From Bacillus cabrialesii (GTDB taxonomy: Bacteria; Bacillota; Bacilli; Bacillales; Bacillaceae): a stretch of 64,000 bases of DNA. Positions 1 to 8,258 of the stretch are shown here, piece after piece. Every line of letters starts with the position of its first letter. The first letter of the stretch is position 1. Below the pieces are notes generated by a model. That model saw only the letters and a program-made list of their open reading frames with translations, was not told where the DNA came from and searched no databases. The translations under genes were made by a program, and so were the position numbers. The stretch is from contig NZ_CP096889.1 of the NCBI RefSeq assembly GCF_004124315.2, positions 1,657,001-1,721,000 on the forward strand, written 5' to 3'.

Positions 1-1
1 A

Positions 2-370
2 GGGTTAGCCATCGCTAAGCGGTTCCATGCGATCGGCTACAACATTTTAGCGACAGAAGGAACAGCAGGTTGCCTGAAAGAAGCTTCAATTCCGGCGAAG
101 GTGGTCGGGAAAATCGGCCAGGACGGCCCGAACTTGCTAGATGTGATTAGAAACGGAGAAGCGCAGTTTGTCATCAATACGCTGACAAAAGGAAAGCAGC
201 CAGCAAGAGACGGATTTAGAATCAGACGTGAATCAGTAGAAAACGGTGTTGCCTGCTTAACATCTTTAGATACGGCAGAAGCGATATTGCGAGTGCTGGA
301 AAGCATGATATTCCGTGCTGATCAAATGCCGGCAGTCAACACAAATCAGGAGGCGGCAGTCACTATATGA
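2..370 (+). CDS. pyrAB: Carbamoyl-phosphate synthase large subunit, C-terminal end (partial)
   Basis: The window opens inside this gene, and the last 122 codons are read in frame from base 2. The segment matches the C-terminal MGS-like regulatory domain of pyrimidine-specific carbamoyl-phosphate synthase large chains, where UMP and PRPP act in this family; the N-terminal ATP-grasp domains lie upstream of the window. The enzyme makes carbamoyl phosphate from glutamine-derived ammonia, bicarbonate and two ATP. The stop codon overlaps the start of pyrK as ATGA, implying translational coupling. Assignment combines the domain sequence (GQDGPNLLDVI, NGVACLTSLDTAEA) with the following pyrK-pyrD-pyrF-pyrE order. 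Confidence 0.95.
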   Translation, partial: GLAIAKRFHAIGYNILATEGTAGCLKEASIPAKVVGKIGQDGPNLLDVIRNGEAQFVINTLTKGKQPARDGFRIRRESVENGVACLTSLDTAEAILRVLESMIFRADQMPAVNTNQEAAVTI

Positions 371-1137
371 AAAAAGCGTATTTGACAGTATGTTCTAACC
401 AGCAAATTGCAGACCGGGTGTATCAAATGGTTTTAAAAGGGGAGCTTGTCCAAGGGTTTACAACCCCGGGACAGTTCCTTCATCTTAAAGTGAGCGAAGC
501 GGTTACGCCTCTTTTGAGAAGGCCCATCAGCATCGCCGACGTCAACTTTGAAAAAAGTGAAGTCACCATCATTTATCGAGTAGATGGGGAAGGAACAAGA
601 CTGTTGTCGCTAAAGCGGCAGGGAGAGCTTGTAGATGTCCTCGGGCCTTTGGGAAATGGCTTTCCTGTCAATGAAGTCCAACCCGGAAAGACGGCTTTGC
701 TGGTAGGAGGCGGTGTAGGTGTGCCCCCTCTTCAAGAGCTGTCGAAACGCTTGTACGAAAAAGGGGTCAAGGTTATACACGTTTTAGGATTCCAATCGGC
801 AAAGGACGTTTTTTACGAAGAAGAATGCCGGCAGTATGGAGACACATATGTGGCAACAGCTGACGGAAGCTATGGAGAAACCGGGTTTGTTACAGATGTA
901 ATGAAACAGAAAAATCTAGAGTTTGATATCCTCCTCAGCTGCGGGCCGACACCGATGCTGAAGGCGTTAAAACAAGAATATGCCCATAAAGAAGTTTATC
1001 TGTCTATGGAGGAACGAATGGGCTGCGGAATCGGCGCATGCTTCGCATGTGTGTGCCATACAAACGAAAGTGAGACATCCTACGTAAAAGTATGTCTCGA
1101 CGGGCCTGTATTTAAAGCTCAGGAGGTGGCGCTGTAA
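367..1137 (+). CDS. pyrK: Dihydroorotate dehydrogenase B, electron transfer subunit
   Basis: This 256-residue protein carries FAD and a [2Fe-2S] cluster and passes electrons from the PyrD subunit to NAD+ in class 1B dihydroorotate dehydrogenase. Visible motifs are the flavin-binding RRPIS near residue 53, a glycine-rich nucleotide loop GGGVGVPP, and the iron-sulfur cysteines C220, C225, C228 and C243 in the C-terminal part. It starts on the ATGA overlap with pyrAB and its stop overlaps the pyrD start as TAATG, so the three are likely translated in a coupled way. Length and position are standard for Bacillus. Confidence 0.96.
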   Translation: MKKAYLTVCSNQQIADRVYQMVLKGELVQGFTTPGQFLHLKVSEAVTPLLRRPISIADVNFEKSEVTIIYRVDGEGTRLLSLKRQGELVDVLGPLGNGFPVNEVQPGKTALLVGGGVGVPPLQELSKRLYEKGVKVIHVLGFQSAKDVFYEEECRQYGDTYVATADGSYGETGFVTDVMKQKNLEFDILLSCGPTPMLKALKQEYAHKEVYLSMEERMGCGIGACFACVCHTNESETSYVKVCLDGPVFKAQEVAL

Positions 1138-2072
1138 TGCTAGAGGTGAAATTGCCGGGACTTGATTTGAAAAATCCGATCATTCCAGCATCAGGCTGCT
1201 TCGGTTTTGGAAAAGAGTTTGCGCGTTTTTATGATTTATCATGTCTCGGGGCAATCATGATCAAAGCTACGACAAAGGAGCCTCGCTTCGGGAACCCGAC
1301 GCCTAGGGTAGCTGAAACTGGCGCTGGAATGCTCAATGCGATCGGTCTCCAAAATCCGGGGCTGGAGAGCGTTTTGCAAAATGAGCTGCCGTGGCTTGAG
1401 CAGTTTGATACGCCGATCATTGCCAATGTCGCAGGTTCTCAAGTCGAGGACTATGTTGAAGTCGCAGAGCATATCAGCAAAGCGCCTAATGTACACGCAC
1501 TTGAGTTGAATATTTCCTGCCCGAATGTGAAAACAGGCGGAATCGCTTTTGGCACAAACCCTGAAATGGCGGCTGATTTGACGAAAGCGGTTAAAGAGGT
1601 ATCCGATGTGCCCGTTTATGTGAAGCTTTCCCCGAACGTGGCAAATATCACAGAAATTGCAACAGCGATCGAAGAGGCGGGAGCCGATGGTCTTACGATG
1701 ATCAACACATTAATCGGCATGAGGCTCGATTTAAAATCAGGCAAGCCGATATTAGCGAATAAAACAGGGGGACTTTCCGGCCCTGCTGTAAAGCCGGTTG
1801 CCATTCGCATGGTGCATGAAGTCAGCCAAGCGGTAAACATCCCGATTATCGGAATGGGAGGCGTGCAGACCGCTGAAGATGCACTGGAATTTCTTCTCGC
1901 GGGAGCAAGCGCGGTCGCTGTTGGAACAGCAAACTTTGTAAACCCTTTTGCATGTCCGGATATCATTGAACAGCTCCCATCTGTTTTGCGCCAATATGGC
2001 TATCAATCAATTGAAGAATGCATCGGAAGGAGCTGGAACCATGAAAAACAACCTGCCCATCATCGCGCTTGA
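1137..2072 (+). CDS. pyrD: Dihydroorotate dehydrogenase B, catalytic subunit
   Basis: The 311-residue FMN-containing TIM-barrel enzyme oxidises dihydroorotate to orotate. The class 1B signature is a catalytic cysteine in the motif NISCPNVK (Cys128), where class 2 enzymes have serine. Glycine-rich phosphate-binding segments IIGMGGVQTAEDALEF and GASAVAVGTA near the C terminus fit the FMN phosphate site. It works with PyrK as a heterotetramer. The start overlaps the pyrK stop, and its 3' end overlaps the first 32 bases of pyrF in another frame. Confidence 0.96.
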   Translation: MLEVKLPGLDLKNPIIPASGCFGFGKEFARFYDLSCLGAIMIKATTKEPRFGNPTPRVAETGAGMLNAIGLQNPGLESVLQNELPWLEQFDTPIIANVAGSQVEDYVEVAEHISKAPNVHALELNISCPNVKTGGIAFGTNPEMAADLTKAVKEVSDVPVYVKLSPNVANITEIATAIEEAGADGLTMINTLIGMRLDLKSGKPILANKTGGLSGPAVKPVAIRMVHEVSQAVNIPIIGMGGVQTAEDALEFLLAGASAVAVGTANFVNPFACPDIIEQLPSVLRQYGYQSIEECIGRSWNHEKQPAHHRA

Positions 2073-2760
2073 TTTTGCATCAGCTGAAGAAACACTTGCG
2101 TTCTTAGCGCCTTTTCAGCAAGAACCGTTATTTGTAAAGGTTGGAATGGAGCTTTTTTACCAAGAAGGGCCATCTATCGTTAAACAGCTAAAAGAAAGAA
2201 ATTGCGAGCTGTTTTTAGATTTAAAGCTTCATGACATCCCGACCACTGTAAATAAAGCGATGAAGCGCCTAGCTGGTCTCGGGGTAGACCTCGTCAATGT
2301 TCATGCGGCCGGGGGCAAAAAAATGATGCAGGCAGCTCTGGAAGGCTTAGAAGCAGGGACGCCGGCCGGAAAAAAACGTCCGTCGCTCATCGCGGTAACC
2401 CAGCTGACAAGCACATCTGAACAAATGATGAAAAATGAACTGCTGATCCAAAGACCACTGATCGACACGGTTGTCCACTATAGCAAACTGGCGGAAGAAA
2501 GCGGGCTGGATGGAGTGGTCTGCTCTGTTCATGAAGCAAAAGCCATTTACGAAGTGGTGTCGCCTTCATTTCTGACTGTCACTCCGGGGATCAGGATGTC
2601 AGAGGATGCTTCGAATGACCAAATCCGCGTAGCGACACCTGCAATTGCAAGAGAGAAAGGTTCATCAGCGATTGTGGTGGGGCGCTCGATTACAAAAGCG
2701 GCTGACCCGGTAAAAGCCTATGAAGCTGTCAGACTCGAATGGGAGGGAATCAAACAATGA
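2041..2760 (+). CDS. pyrF: Orotidine-5'-phosphate decarboxylase
   Basis: The 239-residue protein decarboxylates OMP to UMP, the last step of de novo UMP synthesis. The catalytic charged array is seen as DLKLHDIP at residues 60-67, with Lys62 as the family's catalytic lysine. The C-terminal phosphate-binding signature VVGRSIT is also present. ATG 2041 was preferred over upstream in-frame codons because AAGGAG lies eight bases before it and because it restores the usual family length. The start lies inside the pyrD coding end; the stop overlaps the pyrE start as ATGA. Confidence 0.96.
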   Translation: MKNNLPIIALDFASAEETLAFLAPFQQEPLFVKVGMELFYQEGPSIVKQLKERNCELFLDLKLHDIPTTVNKAMKRLAGLGVDLVNVHAAGGKKMMQAALEGLEAGTPAGKKRPSLIAVTQLTSTSEQMMKNELLIQRPLIDTVVHYSKLAEESGLDGVVCSVHEAKAIYEVVSPSFLTVTPGIRMSEDASNDQIRVATPAIAREKGSSAIVVGRSITKAADPVKAYEAVRLEWEGIKQ

Positions 2761-3389
2761 AACAAATCATCGCAAAACATCTATTAGACATCCAAGCTGT
2801 ATTTTTACGCCCGAACGAGCCATTTACATGGGCAAGCGGCATTTTATCACCAATCTACTGCGACAACCGCCTTACGCTATCTTTCCCGGAGGTCAGAAAT
2901 GATGTCGCCTCAGGCATCAGCAAGCTTGTCGAAGAGCATTTTCCTGAGGCTGAAATGATTGCGGGCACAGCAACAGCCGGTATTCCTCATGCGGCTCTGG
3001 CGGCAGACCGTTTGAATCTTCCAATGTGCTATGTGAGAAGCAAGCCGAAAGCCCACGGAAAAGGCAATCAGATTGAGGGAGCGGTTCAAGAAGGCCAAAA
3101 AACGGTCGTCATTGAAGACTTAATCTCCACAGGAGGCAGCGTGCTTGAAGCAGCGGCAGCTTTACAAGCGGCTGGCTGTGAAGTGCTTGGGGTCGTCTCG
3201 ATCTTTACGTACGGGCTTCCTAAAGCGCAGGAAGCATTTGCGAAGGCGGAGCTGCCATACTATTCATTAACTGATTATGATACGCTGACAAAGGTCGCGC
3301 TTGAAAACGGAAATATTCATTCAGACGATCTAAAAAAGCTGCAAATGTGGAAACAAAATCCCGAGTCAAAAGATTGGTTTAAAAAATAA
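2757..3389 (+). CDS. pyrE: Orotate phosphoribosyltransferase
   Basis: The 210-residue enzyme joins orotate to PRPP to make OMP. The PRPP-binding motif VVIEDLISTGGS lies near residues 117-128, and the flexible-loop lysine region RSKPKAHGKGNQ precedes it. ATG 2757 overlaps the pyrF stop and sits behind GGGAGGGAAT; an in-frame start at 2739 would add six residues (MGGNQT) but lies on the ribosome-binding site itself, so the shorter form is preferred. This is the last gene before the strong terminator at 3441, so it ends the pyrimidine operon. Confidence 0.95.
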   Translation: MKQIIAKHLLDIQAVFLRPNEPFTWASGILSPIYCDNRLTLSFPEVRNDVASGISKLVEEHFPEAEMIAGTATAGIPHAALAADRLNLPMCYVRSKPKAHGKGNQIEGAVQEGQKTVVIEDLISTGGSVLEAAAALQAAGCEVLGVVSIFTYGLPKAQEAFAKAELPYYSLTDYDTLTKVALENGNIHSDDLKKLQMWKQNPESKDWFKK

Positions 3390-3440
3390 AAAACAAATTT
3401 AGGTGATTCACAGGGGCTTCAAAGCCTTGATGTACTTGAA

Positions 3441-3467
3441 AACAGGCCAGGAGGCCTGTTTTTTTTA
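3441..3467 (+). terminator. Intrinsic terminator of the pyrimidine operon
   Basis: An eight-base-pair perfect stem (AACAGGCC and GGCCTGTT, four-base loop) is followed directly by a run of T. It lies 51 bases after the pyrE stop and separates the pyr operon from the cysH leader. Confidence 0.92.
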
Positions 3468-3490
3468 TTAATCCTATAAAAAAAGTCGGG

Positions 3491-3518
3491 TTGACTTATG
3501 TTAGAATTGTGCTAAAAT
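3491..3518 (+). promoter_or_regulatory. Sigma-A promoter of the cysH operon
   Basis: TTGACT at 3491-3496 and TAAAAT at 3513-3518 are separated by 16 bases. Transcription would begin about 3525, a few bases before the SAM riboswitch, as expected for a riboswitch-led operon. Confidence 0.75.
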
Positions 3519-3536
3519 TTACTACAAATCTAAAAA

Positions 3537-3638
3537 CTTATCAAGAGCGGCTGAGGGACTGGACCTATGAAGCCCGGCAACCTGCACGGTATGTAAGGTG
3601 CTACTTCCAGCAAAATGAATTCCATTTTGAAAGATAAG
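3537..3638 (+). promoter_or_regulatory. SAM-I (S-box) riboswitch aptamer upstream of cysH
   Basis: The segment shows the S-box core: the P1 helix CTTATC (3537-3542) with GATAAG (3633-3638), the block AGAGCGGCTGAGGGACTGG, the GAAGCCCGGCAACC block, and the AAGGTGCTACTTCCAGC block. S-box RNAs bind S-adenosylmethionine and, when bound, usually stop transcription of sulfur genes. The aptamer lies just downstream of a sigma-A promoter and 166 bases before cysH, so it should lower expression of the whole sulfate assimilation operon when SAM is high. Identification is by conserved sequence blocks; covariance scoring was not possible here. Confidence 0.93.
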
Positions 3639-3656
3639 GGCTACATGCTGTTCCTG

Positions 3657-3686
3657 TCTTTCTTTCCGCTGGATTGAAAGTTTTTT
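3657..3686 (+). terminator. Putative riboswitch expression platform hairpin
   Basis: CTTTC (3662-3666) can pair with GAAAG (3676-3680), followed by six T. An upstream GAAAGA (3629-3634), which overlaps the 3' P1 strand, could instead pair with TCTTTC at 3657-3662 and so form a competing antiterminator. The hairpin is short and A/U rich, so the terminator assignment is tentative. Confidence 0.5.
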
Positions 3687-3803
3687 ATTTTAAGAGGAAA
3701 AAAGGCTGTTTGCGATAACATCAGCCGCGCATCACATTACGATTGGGAAAAGGCAACCGACAGAGACGACTGTTTGTTTGTCTCCGAAAGGAGGAAAGAA
3801 GAA

Positions 3804-4505
3804 ATGTTAACGTACGATAATTGGGAAGAACCAACGATTACATTTCCGGATGACGATCCTTATAAAGGAGCGCTGTCAGTTTTAAAGTGGGCATACGGCC
3901 ATTACGGCAATGAGCTTGTTTATGCCTGCAGTTTCGGAATTGAGGGAATCGTTCTGATTGATTTAATTTATAAAGTGAAAAAAGACGCAGAGATTGTGTT
4001 TCTTGATACAGGACTACATTTTAAAGAAACCTATGAAACGATTGAACGAGTGAAAGAGCGTTATCCGGGCTTGAATATCATCCTGAAGAAACCAGATCTT
4101 ACCCTTGAGGAGCAAGCTGGAGAATATGGTGACAAACTGTGGGAAAGAGAGCCGAATCAGTGCTGCTATCTTAGAAAGGTCATTCCTTTAAGAGAGGCGC
4201 TTTCAGGACATCCAGCCTGGCTTTCCGGTCTGCGCCGAGATCAAGGGCCAAGCCGTGCCAATACGAATTTCTTAAACAAAGATGAAAAATTCAAATCAGT
4301 AAAAGTATGCCCGCTTATCCATTGGACTTGGAAAGACATTTGGAGATACACCTCCCGGAATGAGCTGGACTACAATCCGCTTCATGACCAAGGTTATCCA
4401 AGTATTGGCTGCGCGCCTTGTACAGCTCCTGCTTTTACCGCAGAGGATTTACGCTCAGGCAGATGGAATGGCATGGCGAAAACAGAATGCGGACTGCATG
4501 AATAA
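3804..4505 (+). CDS. cysH: Phosphoadenylyl/adenylyl-sulfate reductase
   Basis: The 233-residue enzyme reduces activated sulfate (PAPS or APS) to sulfite with thioredoxin. It has the PP-loop fold elements and SGLRRDQ, the two cysteine pairs C120-C121 and C203-C206 that hold a [4Fe-4S] cluster in the dual-substrate subgroup, and the catalytic cysteine in the C-terminal ECGLHE motif (C229). ATG 3804 was chosen over an in-frame start at 3774 because AAAGGAGG stands nine bases before it. It is the first gene of the sulfate operon and follows a SAM riboswitch. Confidence 0.95.
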   Translation: MLTYDNWEEPTITFPDDDPYKGALSVLKWAYGHYGNELVYACSFGIEGIVLIDLIYKVKKDAEIVFLDTGLHFKETYETIERVKERYPGLNIILKKPDLTLEEQAGEYGDKLWEREPNQCCYLRKVIPLREALSGHPAWLSGLRRDQGPSRANTNFLNKDEKFKSVKVCPLIHWTWKDIWRYTSRNELDYNPLHDQGYPSIGCAPCTAPAFTAEDLRSGRWNGMAKTECGLHE

Positions 4506-4516
4506 GGAGCTGCAAA

Positions 4517-5581
4517 ATGGAACTAGCCGCTATTTTATTTAGCTTGTTTTTCGCGATGAATATTGGTGCAAGCGGCGCAGCAGCTTCGATGGGAGTTGCT
4601 TACGGCTCCGGAGCCATCAAAAAGAAAACCTACGCTTTGATCCTATGTGCAGTCGGTGTGCTTGCCGGGGCGGTCATAGGCGGGGGTGAGGTTGTAAAAA
4701 CAATCAGCTCCGGGATTATCCCTGAGCAGACGATTACACTGGCGATTGTTTGCATCATTATTGGAGCCGCTGCACTATCGCTCTTTACGGCTAATCTGCT
4801 CGGCATTCCTTTGTCAACAAGTGAAGTGACAGTCGGCGCGGTTGTCGGCGTGGGAGTGGCTTACAAAGTATTATTTTTGAACAATATTTTGGTCATTGTG
4901 TCGTTTTGGGTTTTTGTCCCGCTGTTCGCTTTCGGCTTTACCTATTTCGTTTCTAAGCTGTTTCGTTATTTTAACATTGAAATTAAATCTTCTAAAAAAC
5001 AAAAGATCCTTGGCATTGTTTTGTTAGGTGCCGGATTTTTCGAAGCGTTCTCCGCCGGCATGAACAACGTGGCGAATGCCGTTGGCCCATTAGTAGCGGC
5101 CGGTGTGCTTGATGTCGTGAAAGGAACCTTGTACGGGGGAGCTTTTGTCGCCCTTGGCGCCCTGTTATTAGGCAGGCGGGTGTTAGAAACAAACGGAAAG
5201 AAAATTACGAGATTCTCAAAAGGAGAAGGCATCCTCTTATCCGGTACAGGAGCCGGACTGGTGATCATCAGTTCTGTATTTGGGATGCCGGTGCCCTTAG
5301 CGCAAGTCACGTCATCGTCTATTATCGGAATAGGCATGGCCAAAAACGGTCCGAACGTGTTCCATAAACAAGTTGTTCAAACCATGCTGAAGGTATGGAT
5401 TGTATCGCCGTTTTTATCTTTATCGATTTCTTATCTGCTTGTTTCCTTGTTTTTAAAAGCGGATTATTACTCAATCTTTATCATGGTAAGCGTGCTTTTA
5501 GCGGCGGGCGGCGCCGTCAGCCTAACGAAGGCCATTCGTAAAGAGAGACGCGCTGTCCACGAACAAGGTGGGGGAATCTAA
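4517..5581 (+). CDS. cysP: Sulfate permease, PiT (phosphate transporter-like) family
   Basis: The 354-residue polytopic membrane protein imports sulfate. It is almost wholly hydrophobic, with about ten predicted membrane spans, and shows the two related inverted-repeat signatures of the PiT family: GASGAAASMGVAYG near the N terminus and AGMNNVANAVGP in the middle. It is thus a single-gene sulfate carrier, not an ABC system. An AAGGAG site precedes ATG 4517, only 11 bases after cysH. Its place between cysH and sat supports sulfate rather than phosphate as substrate. Confidence 0.93.
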   Translation: MELAAILFSLFFAMNIGASGAAASMGVAYGSGAIKKKTYALILCAVGVLAGAVIGGGEVVKTISSGIIPEQTITLAIVCIIIGAAALSLFTANLLGIPLSTSEVTVGAVVGVGVAYKVLFLNNILVIVSFWVFVPLFAFGFTYFVSKLFRYFNIEIKSSKKQKILGIVLLGAGFFEAFSAGMNNVANAVGPLVAAGVLDVVKGTLYGGAFVALGALLLGRRVLETNGKKITRFSKGEGILLSGTGAGLVIISSVFGMPVPLAQVTSSSIIGIGMAKNGPNVFHKQVVQTMLKVWIVSPFLSLSISYLLVSLFLKADYYSIFIMVSVLLAAGGAVSLTKAIRKERRAVHEQGGGI

Positions 5582-5629
5582 TTATTAATCTGAGTTATTT
5601 TATATGTTAACTAGGAGGAAATAAATATT

Positions 5630-6778
5630 ATGAGCTTAGCACCACACGGAGGAACATTAGTAAATAGAGTAGATGAATCATATGATGTGAGCAGCATTCA
5701 AAAAGAAATTGAACTTGATTTAATTTCTTTTGCTGATTTGGAATTAATCGGAATTGGCGCTTACAGCCCAATCGAAGGGTTCTTTAATGAAAAAGATTAC
5801 GTATCTGTTGTCGAAAACATGCGTCTTTCTTCCGGCATTGTCTGGTCTCTTCCGATCACGCTTCCGGTCGATGCACAAAAAGCAGCGGAGCTGTCAATCG
5901 GTGAAACGGCAAAGTTAACGTATGAAGGAGAGACGTACGGCGTCATCCAAATCGAAGACCTGTACGTGCCTGACAAACAAAAAGAAGCTGTTAATGTGTA
6001 CAAAACGGATGAGCAGGAGCATCCGGGAGTTAAAAAGCTGTTCAGCCGCGGCGATACATATGTCGGCGGACCGATCACATTGATTAAAAAAGCTTCAAAA
6101 CAGTTCCCTGAGTTTACGTTTGAACCGGCAGAAACAAGACGCCAGTTTGCGGAAAATGGCTGGGAAACCATTGTCGGTTTCCAAACAAGAAATCCTGTCC
6201 ACAGAGCGCATGAATATATTCAAAAAACAGCTCTTGAAACAGTAGACGGCTTGTTTTTAAACCCGCTTGTAGGTGAAACAAAATCTGATGACATCCCAGC
6301 AGATGTGCGGATGGAAAGCTACCAAGTGCTTCTTGACAATTATTACCCGAAAGACCGTGTGTTCCTCGGCGTCTTCTTAGCGGCGATGCGCTATGCAGGA
6401 CCGAGAGAAGCGATTTTCCACGCGCTTGTCAGAAAGAACTACGGCTGCACGCATTTCATCGTCGGCCGCGATCACGCAGGTGTAGGTGACTATTACGGAA
6501 CATACGAGGCTCAGGAGCTGTTTGACACATTTAAACCTGAAGAGCTCGGAATTACACCGCTTAAATTCGAGCACAGCTTCTTCTGTGAAAAATGCGGAAA
6601 TATGGGAACAGCGAAAACTTGCCCTCACGGAAGAGAGCATCATGTCATTTTATCAGGCACTAAAGTGAGAGGCATGCTGAGAGACGGTGTATTGCCGCCA
6701 GCAGAATTCAGCCGCGCAGAAGTTGTAGAAGTGTTGATCAGAGGAATGAAGAAAAAAGAAGAAGCAGGCGTATCTTAA
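5630..6778 (+). CDS. sat: Sulfate adenylyltransferase (ATP sulfurylase)
   Basis: The 382-residue enzyme makes adenylyl sulfate (APS) and pyrophosphate from sulfate and ATP. The active-site motif QTRNPVHRAHE starts at residue 185 and GRDHAGVGDYYG lies near 279, both standard for the single-chain ATP sulfurylase family. A small Cys/His cluster (FFCEKCGNMGTAKTCPH) near the C terminus is typical of bacterial members. AGGAGG precedes the ATG at slightly long spacing. The product feeds CysC and CysH in the same operon. Confidence 0.96.
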   Translation: MSLAPHGGTLVNRVDESYDVSSIQKEIELDLISFADLELIGIGAYSPIEGFFNEKDYVSVVENMRLSSGIVWSLPITLPVDAQKAAELSIGETAKLTYEGETYGVIQIEDLYVPDKQKEAVNVYKTDEQEHPGVKKLFSRGDTYVGGPITLIKKASKQFPEFTFEPAETRRQFAENGWETIVGFQTRNPVHRAHEYIQKTALETVDGLFLNPLVGETKSDDIPADVRMESYQVLLDNYYPKDRVFLGVFLAAMRYAGPREAIFHALVRKNYGCTHFIVGRDHAGVGDYYGTYEAQELFDTFKPEELGITPLKFEHSFFCEKCGNMGTAKTCPHGREHHVILSGTKVRGMLRDGVLPPAEFSRAEVVEVLIRGMKKKEEAGVS

Positions 6779-6790
6779 GGAGGACTGGCA

Positions 6791-7384
6791 GTGACAAACC
6801 GCGATATTGTTTGGCATGAAGCATCTATTACAAAAGAAGAATACCAGCAAAAAAACAAGCACAAAAGCTCGATTCTCTGGCTGACAGGATTAAGCGGTTC
6901 AGGCAAATCAACGATTGCCAATGCCGCTGCGAGAGAATTGTTTGAGCAGGGCTACCAAGTCATTGTGCTGGACGGGGATAATATCCGTCACGGCTTAAAT
7001 AAGGATCTTGGTTTTTCTGATGAAGGCCGAAAAGAAAACATCCGCCGAATCGGAGAGGTGGCAAAGCTTTTTGTTCAGCAGGGCACCATTGTGATTACTG
7101 CTTTTATCTCTCCTTTCCGTGAGGACAGAGAACAGGTTCGCCAGCTTGTGGAAGCAGGCGAATTCAATGAAATATACATTAAATGCGACCTTGATATTTG
7201 TGAACAAAGAGATCCAAAAGGGCTCTACAAAAAAGCAAGAAACGGGGAAATTCCGTTCTTTACAGGAATTGATTCTCCTTATGAAGAGCCGGAAGCACCG
7301 GAGCTCGTTCTTGATTCAGGGCAGCATGACCGTGAAGAGTGCAAAAACCAGCTGATTGAGTTTGTCAAACAAAAATTAAGCTAA
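6791..7384 (+). CDS. cysC: Adenylyl-sulfate kinase
   Basis: The 197-residue P-loop kinase phosphorylates APS to PAPS. Walker A GLSGSGKST lies at residues 33-41, and the family serine that becomes transiently phosphorylated is Ser107 in SPFREDR. The start is GTG 6791, with AAGGAGGA nine bases upstream and starting in the sat stop codon region, so translation is probably coupled to sat. The C-terminal DSPYEEPEAPELVLD segment is also typical. Confidence 0.95.
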   Translation: MTNRDIVWHEASITKEEYQQKNKHKSSILWLTGLSGSGKSTIANAAARELFEQGYQVIVLDGDNIRHGLNKDLGFSDEGRKENIRRIGEVAKLFVQQGTIVITAFISPFREDREQVRQLVEAGEFNEIYIKCDLDICEQRDPKGLYKKARNGEIPFFTGIDSPYEEPEAPELVLDSGQHDREECKNQLIEFVKQKLS

Positions 7385-7482
7385 ATATGATCTGCTGTGT
7401 TCTTCTCAGATGCCGGAATGCGAGCGAGAACCACACCACAGCGAATGTTCTGGAAGAACTCGAATAGATCGGGGGAAATACG

Positions 7483-8256
7483 ATGGGGAAAGTATATATT
7501 GTAGGGGCGGGTCCCGGTGACCCTGATCTGCTGACAATTAAAGCGCTGAAAGCCATTGAAAAAGCTGATGTCATTTTATATGACAGATTAGTAAATAAAG
7601 AGATTTTACAATATGCCAAAGAGCATGCAGACCTGATCTACTGCGGGAAGCTTCCAGATTTTCATACGATGAAGCAGGAAACCATCAATCGATTTCTTGT
7701 GAAGTATGCGCAAAAAGGAAAAACCGTTGTCAGGTTGAAAGGCGGAGACCCATTTGTGTTCGGCAGAGGAGGGGAAGAGGCGGAATGTCTTTCTGAAAAT
7801 GGAATTCCGTTTGAAATCATCCCCGGCATTACATCAGGAATCGCGGCAGCCGCTTATGCCGGGATTCCTGTTACTCATCGGGACGCGGGCTCTAACGTCG
7901 CATTTGTAACGGGTCACTATAAAAAAGAAGAAGATTTTGAGGAAAAGTGGAAAGCGCTGGCTACGGGAATTGATACACTTGTCATCTATATGGGTATCAA
8001 AAACGTGCAGCAGATTGAAAGAAAACTCCTTGAAAACGGCCGGGACGGTTCTACGCCGGCAGCCTTTATTCACTGGGGAACAACGGACAAGCAAAAATCT
8101 GTTTTTTGTACAGTTGACACCCTTTCGGAAACGGTGATAAAAGAAGACATTAAAAATCCTAGTTTAATTGTCATTGGAAATGTTGTAAATTATCACTATA
8201 AGCTGGAATGGTTTGAATCTGAACTGAAAAAACAAGATTTAAGCGAGGCGTTGTAA
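7483..8256 (+). CDS. sumT: Uroporphyrinogen-III C-methyltransferase
   Basis: The 257-residue SAM-dependent enzyme methylates uroporphyrinogen III twice to give precorrin-2, the first step to sirohaem. The SUMT signature GAGPGDPDLLTIKA starts at residue 8 and a second motif VRLKGGDPFVFGRGGEEA lies near residue 84. Known as ylnD in B. subtilis. It follows cysC after 98 bases with no clear terminator, so it likely belongs to the same transcript; sirohaem is the cofactor of sulfite reductase. Confidence 0.95.
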   Translation: MGKVYIVGAGPGDPDLLTIKALKAIEKADVILYDRLVNKEILQYAKEHADLIYCGKLPDFHTMKQETINRFLVKYAQKGKTVVRLKGGDPFVFGRGGEEAECLSENGIPFEIIPGITSGIAAAAYAGIPVTHRDAGSNVAFVTGHYKKEEDFEEKWKALATGIDTLVIYMGIKNVQQIERKLLENGRDGSTPAAFIHWGTTDKQKSVFCTVDTLSETVIKEDIKNPSLIVIGNVVNYHYKLEWFESELKKQDLSEAL

Positions 8257-8258
8257 AA

